Shown: positions 37,160 through 44,984 of the stretch, piece by piece
Layout of the letters: each line of letters opens with the position of its first letter
Numbering within the stretch: position 1 is the stretch's first letter
NCBI RefSeq assembly: GCF_003258355.1
Contig: NZ_QKPO01000006.1
Coordinates: 1 to 64,000, forward strand
Reading direction: 5' to 3'
DNA from: Confluentibacter sediminis
Lineage (GTDB): Bacteria > Bacteroidota > Bacteroidia > Flavobacteriales > Flavobacteriaceae
DNA length: 64,000 nucleotides
Notes under the pieces: model-generated
The model's database searches: none
What the model was told of the DNA's origin: nothing
What the model saw: the letters and a program-made list of their open reading frames with translations, nothing else
Position numbers and translations under genes: made by a program

Positions 37160-40100
37160 ATGGAAAAATTAAAACTTTTATTGATAGTCTTTTTTATAGG
37201 CTTTTCTTTTAATTCTTGGGCGCAAGAAGCAGTGTCTGGTGTGGTGTCAGACGCAAACAATGTTCCGATACCAGGTGCCAATATTAGTATTAAAGGAACC
37301 ACTGTAGGGGCTGCTACAGATTTTGATGGTAATTTTACTATCAAAGCTAAAAAGGGAGATGTGTTTGTGGTTTCTTATTTGGGCTATAAAACACAAGAAA
37401 TAACTTACGCTGGAAGTGCTACTTTAAATGTAACACTTCAAGAAGACAATGCACAACTTGATGAGGTTGTTGTTATTGGTTATGGTGCTGTTAAGAAAAA
37501 TGATTTGACAGGATCGGTTTCTACTGTTAGCTCGAAGCAAATTGAGCAAGCAAATAAAGTAGATGCGATTTCAGCACTTCAAGGTCAAACGGCGGGTGTA
37601 GTGATTCAACGTACAGACAACAAACCTGGTTCAGGTGGGTTTAATATTCGTGTACGTGGTTCTAGTACTATTCTTAATAATAAAACAGCAGATAACGGTG
37701 GTTTTACCCCAGGAAGAAATCCATTATTTATTGTTGATGGAATATTTCTAGATGATATTTCATTTTTAAATCCTGCAGATATCAGCAGAATGGATATTTT
37801 AAAAGATGCATCAGCTACAGCAATTTATGGTTCTAGAGGTAGTAACGGTGTAGTTTTAATTGAGACAAAAAGTGGTAAAAGTGGTGTGTTAAAAGTTAAT
37901 TATTCCAATTATGTTGGGTTTAAAGAAGCTTACAATCTACCAACTATGCAAGATGGGCCTGGTTATATTGAATACATGAAAGATGTGGTAGTAGGAAATA
38001 AATTTGCTGCCAATCAATTAGGTTATAGAAGAGGTGATGTGGTTGTATCTGATTATCTTGATGCAGAAGAGCTACAAAATGTTGCTGATGGTATAAATAC
38101 TAATTGGACTAATTTGATCCTTAAAAAAGGGTTTCAAACAAATCATACTTTAAACCTTAGCGGTGGATCAGAAAAAACAGTTTATTCTGCTGGATTAGGT
38201 TACACTAAAGATGAAGGTACTCTTGGAGGAGAGTCTTTCGAAAGATTCAATATTAGGGGAAGTTTAAAAAGTGATTTGAATAAATGGTCAAACATAAGTG
38301 TAAGTAACTATATTACAAATGCCATTCAAAATGCTGGAAGTTATGAGGGTTTTAGAAGTTCTTATCGTTTAAAACCAATTGGAAGACCATATAATGCTGA
38401 TGGAACATTAAAATTCTTTCCTACTGCAAAAGAAACACAAATTACCAACCCGTTATTTGAACCAGATTATCAAACTAAAGAGACTAAATATCTTCAATAC
38501 TTAGGCGATATTGCTTTAGAAATAAAACCTTTTGTAGGTTTAACATTAACAACAAAATTCTCACCAAATATTAAATATGCTAGATATGGTGAATATCGTG
38601 GTTTGTATTCAAAAGACGTCGTTGGTCAGCCTTCTTTAAGAAGAGCTCAGGTTAATAATTCGAATTATTTGTCTTATTCTTGGGATAATATTTTAAATTA
38701 TAAATTTGAAAAAGGAATCCATGCACTTACAGTAACGGCAGTAATGTCAAGGTTTATGGAGCGTACTGAAAATTATTATAGCCAAGTTAGAAATTTTTCT
38801 ACTGATGATTTTTCTTTTCACAATTTGGGGGCAGGGTTAGATATTAATACTCTTTCAAGTGATTATGCTAAACAAACTTTAGAATCTTACACAGCAAGGA
38901 TAAATTATACATTGAAGGATAAGTATTTGTTTACAATAACTTCACGTTACGATGGTTCTTCTGTTTTAGCTGAAGGAAATAAATGGTCATTTTTCCCATC
39001 TGCTGCATTTGGTTGGAAATTGATTGATGAGGATTTCATGAAATCTCAAAAAATATTTAGTAATGCTAAAATTAGGCTAAGTTATGGGGAAACTGGTAAT
39101 AACGGAGGTTTACCTCCATTAAGCTCTCAATCATTATTAGATGCAGGAGCTGTTAATATTGGTGACTCACCGATTTCAACAGCCTCTTTAGGGCGATTAG
39201 CTAATAAAGATCTTACATGGGAAAGAACCGCTGAGGTTAACTTAGGGTTTGATTTTGGTTTCTTAAATAATAAGATTAACGGTTCTATTGATATATATAA
39301 TAGAAAAAACACAAATCTTATATTATATACAGAGCTACCTACGGTAACTGGTTTTCCAGGTGTTTTAGACAATGTGGGAGAGTCAATGAACAAAGGTATT
39401 GAAATAGGTTTAAACACAACAAATATTGATAATGGAGATTTTAAATGGACTACTAATTTCAATTTCTCTAGCAATAAGAATACAGTTAAAAAACTTTACG
39501 GTTCAACCAATCAATTGTTTACTAATGATTCAGGTATAAATATGATTATTACTCCTGGTCAACCAGTGGGAGCTATTTATGATTATGTTTTTGATGGTAT
39601 CTGGCAATTGGATGAGGCTGCAGAAGCAGCTGTATATGGTCAAACTCCAGGACAGGTAAAAGTAAAAGATATTAATGGTGATGGTAAGCTTACTGATGAG
39701 GAAGATAGACAAGTTATTGGTCAAGTTGCGCCTAAATGGAACGGTTCTGTAACAAGTACAATGAATTTTAAAAATTTTGATTTCACATTTTTAATTACAA
39801 CAAGTCAAGGTAGTACAGTGTCAAGTAGTTTCCACAATAATACAATTTTCCCATATGATGGAGAGCCTGCAAGATTGTTTAATGCAGCTAAAGTTAATTA
39901 TTGGACACCTGAAAACCCATCTAATTCATATTATCAACCAGGTAATGGTGGTAGATTTAGTAATTTAGTGAAGTATAAAGATGTATCATTTACTAAAGTT
40001 GGTTTTATAACTTTAGGCTATACAGTACCTAAAGGATTTTTAGATAAGCTTAAAATAAGCAGCTTAAGAATATATTCTACTGTACAAAATCCATTTGTTT

Positions 40101-40204
40101 TCACTAAATATGATGGTTGGGATCCAGAAAATGCTGGAAGAAATGCTTGGGGAGCTGCATTTATGTCTCGTACATACATGGCAGGAATTAATGTAAACTT
40201 TTAA
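37160..40204 (+). CDS. susC: SusC-like TonB-dependent glycan importer
   Basis: A 1014-residue outer-membrane protein. Signal peptide 1-21 (NSWAQ). A carboxypeptidase-D-like domain follows (VSGVVSDANNVPIPGANISIKG, about 23-100), then the TonB-box region DEVVVIGYGAVKK near 105-117, the plug (KDASATAIYGSRGSNGVVLIETK) and a barrel ending NVNF. With the lipoprotein encoded 24 bases downstream it forms the SusCD import complex that takes oligosaccharides across the outer membrane. It is the only SusCD pair in the locus, so the substrate enters by one route. It lies behind operator C. Its size is at the small end for SusC proteins (usually about 1000-1100). Confidence 0.95.
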   Translation: MEKLKLLLIVFFIGFSFNSWAQEAVSGVVSDANNVPIPGANISIKGTTVGAATDFDGNFTIKAKKGDVFVVSYLGYKTQEITYAGSATLNVTLQEDNAQLDEVVVIGYGAVKKNDLTGSVSTVSSKQIEQANKVDAISALQGQTAGVVIQRTDNKPGSGGFNIRVRGSSTILNNKTADNGGFTPGRNPLFIVDGIFLDDISFLNPADISRMDILKDASATAIYGSRGSNGVVLIETKSGKSGVLKVNYSNYVGFKEAYNLPTMQDGPGYIEYMKDVVVGNKFAANQLGYRRGDVVVSDYLDAEELQNVADGINTNWTNLILKKGFQTNHTLNLSGGSEKTVYSAGLGYTKDEGTLGGESFERFNIRGSLKSDLNKWSNISVSNYITNAIQNAGSYEGFRSSYRLKPIGRPYNADGTLKFFPTAKETQITNPLFEPDYQTKETKYLQYLGDIALEIKPFVGLTLTTKFSPNIKYARYGEYRGLYSKDVVGQPSLRRAQVNNSNYLSYSWDNILNYKFEKGIHALTVTAVMSRFMERTENYYSQVRNFSTDDFSFHNLGAGLDINTLSSDYAKQTLESYTARINYTLKDKYLFTITSRYDGSSVLAEGNKWSFFPSAAFGWKLIDEDFMKSQKIFSNAKIRLSYGETGNNGGLPPLSSQSLLDAGAVNIGDSPISTASLGRLANKDLTWERTAEVNLGFDFGFLNNKINGSIDIYNRKNTNLILYTELPTVTGFPGVLDNVGESMNKGIEIGLNTTNIDNGDFKWTTNFNFSSNKNTVKKLYGSTNQLFTNDSGINMIITPGQPVGAIYDYVFDGIWQLDEAAEAAVYGQTPGQVKVKDINGDGKLTDEEDRQVIGQVAPKWNGSVTSTMNFKNFDFTFLITTSQGSTVSSSFHNNTIFPYDGEPARLFNAAKVNYWTPENPSNSYYQPGNGGRFSNLVKYKDVSFTKVGFITLGYTVPKGFLDKLKISSLRIYSTVQNPFVFTKYDGWDPENAGRNAWGAAFMSRTYMAGINVNF

Positions 40205-40228
40205 GGTGTTGAATCTAAATTAAAGAAA

Positions 40229-41863
40229 ATGAAGAAATATTTAAATAATAAATTAATACTTATGTTTCTTTTTGTAGGAATATTAAGTACCAGTTGTGAA
40301 TCTTATCTTGAAGAAGAAAATAAGACTTCAGTATCAATCGAAATAGCTCAAAAACACCCAGAGACATTTGATCAATTAGTGGGTGCAGTTTATCTGAAAT
40401 CTAGAGAGACGACAACTAAATATGCTTCGGATATGTACTATGTTCTTGAAGATTTAGGGACAGATATTGTAACGAGAGGTGGCGTGGTATCTGGAACAGA
40501 CGATATTAATGATTATGTGAATTTTACATCAAGAAACTGGCCTATACAGGTGTATTGGACAAATCAGTATAGTATTATTGCTGCTGCTAATACTGCTATT
40601 GATAATGCAGATAATATTCAAGGGTTAACTGCAGATGCTAAAAAAGTTGGACTAGCTGAAGTGAAATTTTTTAGAGCGATGTCTTATTTTAACTTAGTAG
40701 AAAACTTTGGAGGTGTTCCTTTGGTTTTAAGGCAAATTGTAACAGCAGAAAGAAACTTCGTTAGAGATACAGAAGAAGATGTGTATAAGCAAATTGTAGC
40801 AGATTTAGAAGATGCTTTAGATGGTGTTCCTGAAACAACAACTGTTTATGGTAGAGTTACTAAAGATGCTGTAAAACACTTAATGTCTAAAGTATTATTG
40901 ACTAGAGGCTATAAAAGTTTTGGTTCTACAGCGGACTTTACTCAAGCAGCTGCATTAGCCGATGCTGTGATTGCAAATCATGCTTTAGTAGATTCGTTTG
41001 ATTCATTGACAAGTATTACCAATCAAAGAAATTCAGAAGTTATTTTTTCTTATTTGTTTGGTGCAAATGCTGTGACACGTGGATGGGGAAATTCAAGACA
41101 TGAATTGTATAAATTTGAATTTTATAATTACCCTGGTTTACAACGTACTGTTAAAGGTTTAGGACCAATGCCTACTCCATTTTTCTACTCATTATTTGAG
41201 GATAACGATGAAAGAGCTAATGGAACTTTTAAAAGAGTTTTATATGCTGATAAGGATTTTCAATATAATGTTAATGGAACTATGGTAGATAGAGTTGTAG
41301 GTGATACAGCAATATATTTCCCTAAAGTGGCTTTGCCTCAAAATGTTATCGATTCCAAGCCATATAAGGTGATTAATCCAGATAAATATCTAATCAGTGA
41401 TGGTACTACAGGTGTTCACTATCCAATTTTTAAAAAATTTGATGATCCTACAATTCCTTTTGCTTACGGTGATCAACCATCATTAGGTGAAAGAGATATG
41501 GTTATGATGAGAAGTGGTGAAGCTTATTTAATTGCAGCTGAAGCTTACTTAGGATTAAATAACACTATTAATGCAGCTGCCCGTCTTACTACATTACGTT
41601 CAAGAGCAGGCTTAACAACTCCTGTATTGCCTTCTGAGGTTGATTTAGATTTTATTCTTGATGAACGTGCTAGAGAATTAGCAGGTGAAGTAAATAGATG
41701 GATGGACTTAAAAAGAACAGGTAAGTTAATAGAGAGAACTTTATTACACAATCCACATGCAGCTTTAAACAATGCACTTACAACAAAGCATCTTTTAAGA
41801 CCTATACCTCAATCTGAAATTAATAATTCAAATGAAACTCTTACTCAAAACCCTGATTATTAA
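40229..41863 (+). CDS. susD: SusD-like glycan-binding lipoprotein (RagB/SusD family)
   Basis: A 544-residue lipoprotein; signal ends LSTSC. The helical SusD fold is seen in the TPR-like N-terminal part (VGLAEVKFFRAMSYFNLVENFGG), the variable binding region, and the C-terminal signature MMRSGEAYLIAAEAYLGLNN and DERARELAGEVNRWMDLKRTG, ending in the usual LLRPIPQSEI...NPDY. It lids the SusC channel and binds glycan at the cell surface. It shares an operon with susC and is followed by a strong terminator, so SusCD forms its own two-gene unit. Confidence 0.95.
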   Translation: MKKYLNNKLILMFLFVGILSTSCESYLEEENKTSVSIEIAQKHPETFDQLVGAVYLKSRETTTKYASDMYYVLEDLGTDIVTRGGVVSGTDDINDYVNFTSRNWPIQVYWTNQYSIIAAANTAIDNADNIQGLTADAKKVGLAEVKFFRAMSYFNLVENFGGVPLVLRQIVTAERNFVRDTEEDVYKQIVADLEDALDGVPETTTVYGRVTKDAVKHLMSKVLLTRGYKSFGSTADFTQAAALADAVIANHALVDSFDSLTSITNQRNSEVIFSYLFGANAVTRGWGNSRHELYKFEFYNYPGLQRTVKGLGPMPTPFFYSLFEDNDERANGTFKRVLYADKDFQYNVNGTMVDRVVGDTAIYFPKVALPQNVIDSKPYKVINPDKYLISDGTTGVHYPIFKKFDDPTIPFAYGDQPSLGERDMVMMRSGEAYLIAAEAYLGLNNTINAAARLTTLRSRAGLTTPVLPSEVDLDFILDERARELAGEVNRWMDLKRTGKLIERTLLHNPHAALNNALTTKHLLRPIPQSEINNSNETLTQNPDY

Positions 41864-41905
41864 TAGTATAAATATCATTTTATAGAATTAGTTAATAGTT
41901 TGTTA

Positions 41906-41939
41906 AATAGGCAGGTGTGTTTTCCTGCCTATTTTTTTT
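41906..41939 (+). terminator. Terminator after susD
   Basis: AATAGGCAGG (41906-41915) pairs perfectly with CCTGCCTATT (41924-41933) around an 8-base loop, followed by eight T. It closes the susCD operon. The 160 bases between it and the GH92 ATG contain no copy of the TCCAT operator and no promoter I can name with confidence. Confidence 0.85.
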
Positions 41940-42098
41940 AATTAAAACGAGATATGAACATTGATGTTAATTTAGAAAAGCTTTACTCGGGCGAAACGTT
42001 TGTTTTTAAGACAATTTATTATTGAGAATTAAATATAAACTAAATTCAGGAATAGGATAAATTTCAAAATCGTTACCAATTAAAACCATATAAGAACA

Positions 42099-44381
42099 AT
42101 GAAATTAAGAATTAAATACCTAATTATTTTAACAATATTAGTATTTTTTGTTGTTAGGATTAATGCTCAAAACCCCTTACACAGCTATGTAGATCCCGTG
42201 ATTGGATCTGAAGGAGATGGGCGCGTATTTATTGGTCCTTCATGTCCGTTTGGAATGGTAAAACCAAGTCCCGACTGTACCGTAAACCCCAATAGTGGTT
42301 GGTTGCCCATGCCAAAAGAAGTGACAGGATTTAGCCAAGTGCATGTTAGTGGAACGGGTGGTGGACCAAAATATGGGAATATCCAAATCATGCCATTTTC
42401 TGGTGAATTAAATAAGATAGATCAAACTTCATTTAGAGAAGAAGAAAACGTAAAGCTTGGATATTATGAAACTGTTTTTAAAGAAAACCAAATAAAAACA
42501 GAAATAACTACAGGCGAAAAAGTGTCATTTTACCGCATGACATATCCTAAAACTTCCACTAAAGAATTAAAGATTGATCCTGGATTTTTCTTAGGAGAAC
42601 CGGAACAACCAGATCCAGATGCCAGAGAAGCTCAACAATTTGTGGGGTCTCAAATCGAAATAGTTTCAGATACTGAAGTGAGAGGCTATAGTCGAATTAG
42701 AGGGGGTTGGAATAACGGTCGTGCTTACACTGTGTATTTTTGGGCTGTTTTCGATCAGCCCATTACAAACTATGTAACTTGGAAAGATGGAAAATTATTT
42801 CAAAATGAACCAGCACAATTTGATTCTGGAAAGAAAACAGGTGCTTTATTATCTTTTGGAAAAGAAGGCAAACGAGAACTCAATATTAAAATTGGCATCT
42901 CGTTTTTAAGTTCGTTAAAAGCAAAAAATAATATAGAAGTAGAAGTTCCACATTGGGATTTTAATAACGTTTTGTCAGATTTGGAGAATAAATGGGAACA
43001 ACTGCTAAACCGTATAACCCTATCACCAGATACTCCAGAAGACTATAAAAAAATGTTTTATACAGGCTTATACCACACCATGATCATGCCTGTGGATAGA
43101 ACAGGAGAAAATCCCTTATGGACCAATGACGAACCTTATTACGACGACTTTTACTGTATTTGGGACACGTTTAGAACCTCTAGTCCGTTAATCACACTTA
43201 TAGCTCCAGATCGAGAAGTTGAGATTATTAACGCCATGTTAAACATTTATAAGCGTGACGGCTATTTGCCAGAAGGCAGAAGTGGCAACGAAAACGGACG
43301 AACACAAGGTGGCTCTAATGCTGAAACAGTAATTGCTGATGCTTTTGTTAAAAATTTAAAAGGAATAGATTATGAATTGGCTTTAAAGGCCATGATAAAA
43401 GATGCAGAAGTACCTCCAGGAGGTAATGAAGAAAAAGAAGGACGAGGCGGATTGAAGGAATATTTAGAACTAGGTTACATTCCTTACGGCATCGACCGTG
43501 CAGGTAATAGAACCATTGATTATGCTTATAATGATTATAATATTGCCACCGTTGCTAAAGGTTTAAATCATAACGCTATTTATGATAGGTACATCAAACA
43601 ATCAGAGAATTGGAAAAACCTTTGGAGAGCTAATTATGAAAATAATGGTTCTAAAGGATTTATTATGCCTAAAGATGCTTCTGGAAGTTGGTTAGATGAT
43701 GTTGTTTTTGGCGAGTCAAAAATTCAGAAACCAACCTTTAAATATACGCCAACAATTACCGAATCGCCATGGTATGTTTGCCACTGGTGTGTATTCTTTT
43801 ATGAAGGAACCTCTTGGGAGTATTCTTTAAGCATTCCTCATGATATTCCTGAAGTTGTTGCCAGATCTGGAGGCAATATGGCTTTTAAAAATAGATTGGA
43901 TACGTTTTTTGAAAAGGAATTGTATGATGTGTCGAACGAACCTTCTTTTTTAGCACCTACCATGTATCATTGGATTGGTCGCCCAGACTTAAGCAGTGAT
44001 AGAATACGTGCTATTATAAAGAACAATTTCAATAGCTCATCAAAAGGTTTGCCTGGGAATGATGACTCTGGAGCCATGTCTTCTTGGTTGGCTTTTCACA
44101 TGATGGGATTGTATCCCAATGCAGGGCAGCCTTATTATTTAATAAACACCCCTTTAATTAAAGAAACCACATTGCAGCTAGGTACAGGCAAGTCTTTTAA
44201 GATTTCTACTAAAAATCTGAGTGATAAAAAGAAGTATATCAAATCAGCCTTATTAAACGGAAAGCCCTATAATAAAGCATGGATTTTACATGAAGACATT
44301 GTGAGTGGTGGTGAATTAATTTTAGAAATGGCATCAAAACCTTCAACTTGGGGAACAACTATGTTACCACCAATAAAATAA
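42099..44381 (+). CDS. GH92 exo-alpha-mannosidase
   Basis: A 760-residue exported enzyme; signal peptide 1-24. The N-terminal beta-sandwich starts with YVDPVIGSEGDGRVFIGPSCPFGMVKPSPD. The (alpha/alpha)6 catalytic domain carries NDDSGAMSSWLAFHMMGLYP near residue 655, the GH92 signature with the catalytic Asp pair, and TFRTSSPLITL near the calcium site. GH92 enzymes are calcium-dependent inverting alpha-mannosidases. It probably acts in the periplasm. It begins a five-gene set (unknown protein, GH115, phosphoesterase, hybrid regulator) with gaps of 7-47 bases. Mannose on GlcA is one of the two main head-group types of plant GIPCs, and alpha-mannose also occurs in GPI anchors and N-glycans. Confidence 0.92.
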   Translation: MKLRIKYLIILTILVFFVVRINAQNPLHSYVDPVIGSEGDGRVFIGPSCPFGMVKPSPDCTVNPNSGWLPMPKEVTGFSQVHVSGTGGGPKYGNIQIMPFSGELNKIDQTSFREEENVKLGYYETVFKENQIKTEITTGEKVSFYRMTYPKTSTKELKIDPGFFLGEPEQPDPDAREAQQFVGSQIEIVSDTEVRGYSRIRGGWNNGRAYTVYFWAVFDQPITNYVTWKDGKLFQNEPAQFDSGKKTGALLSFGKEGKRELNIKIGISFLSSLKAKNNIEVEVPHWDFNNVLSDLENKWEQLLNRITLSPDTPEDYKKMFYTGLYHTMIMPVDRTGENPLWTNDEPYYDDFYCIWDTFRTSSPLITLIAPDREVEIINAMLNIYKRDGYLPEGRSGNENGRTQGGSNAETVIADAFVKNLKGIDYELALKAMIKDAEVPPGGNEEKEGRGGLKEYLELGYIPYGIDRAGNRTIDYAYNDYNIATVAKGLNHNAIYDRYIKQSENWKNLWRANYENNGSKGFIMPKDASGSWLDDVVFGESKIQKPTFKYTPTITESPWYVCHWCVFFYEGTSWEYSLSIPHDIPEVVARSGGNMAFKNRLDTFFEKELYDVSNEPSFLAPTMYHWIGRPDLSSDRIRAIIKNNFNSSSKGLPGNDDSGAMSSWLAFHMMGLYPNAGQPYYLINTPLIKETTLQLGTGKSFKISTKNLSDKKKYIKSALLNGKPYNKAWILHEDIVSGGELILEMASKPSTWGTTMLPPIK

Positions 44382-44388
44382 CTAGGAT

Positions 44389-44955
44389 ATGAAAAATAGA
44401 ATTATAGCCATCATTTTTTGTGCAGTTTGCCAAATTGGTTTATCACAAAACAACATGCCATCAATTAAAGATGACACGACTTTAAATTATATCTGTAAAT
44501 TACATGGACAAACAAGAACGTTGACTCTTACTAAACAAGTAATTTCAGATACTTTAGTATTTCATTTAGATACAAGAGGTGTGAAAAGTAGTATTAAAAT
44601 AATGCCAGAAGCTTTTAAAAGTGGTAAAGAATTAAGTTTTAATCAAGGGGAATATGCACCCGTTTTAGTTTTAAAACCCACAGAAACGTTCTTTGTCATT
44701 TCTAAGTCTGCCTATCAGGATTTATTAAAAAATCATGAATTTATTTATAATGAAACTACATATGTATTAGATAAAAATGAAGAAACGAAACCGATGATTA
44801 TTGACGGAATGGCGCTATCAACTTTGCACGTGGTAGCGCAAATTGATAACACTGAACTATGGATTTTACAAAATCCTGAGTTTCCATTACTTTGTAAAGT
44901 GGACAAAAACCCATTAGGTATTAATTTTACACTCACAGAAATTGTTGGTCGATAA
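44389..44955 (+). CDS. Unknown exported protein between GH92 and GH115
   Basis: A 188-residue protein with a signal peptide (about 1-19, CQIGLSQ) and no other membrane segment. The mature part is predicted beta-rich (LTLTKQVISDTLVFHLDTRGV, APVLVLKPTETFFVISKSAY) with a C-terminal repeat of strand-turn pattern (AQIDNTELWILQNPEFPLL). No catalytic motif and no family recognised. It starts 7 bases after GH92 and ends 29 bases before GH115, so it is translated in the middle of the alpha-Man/alpha-GlcA operon and is likely to serve the same pathway, for example as a binding protein or an unrecognised enzyme. Confidence 0.75.
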   Translation: MKNRIIAIIFCAVCQIGLSQNNMPSIKDDTTLNYICKLHGQTRTLTLTKQVISDTLVFHLDTRGVKSSIKIMPEAFKSGKELSFNQGEYAPVLVLKPTETFFVISKSAYQDLLKNHEFIYNETTYVLDKNEETKPMIIDGMALSTLHVVAQIDNTELWILQNPEFPLLCKVDKNPLGINFTLTEIVGR

Positions 44956-44984
44956 GGTTTTAATCAAAAGGATAGATTTTGAAT

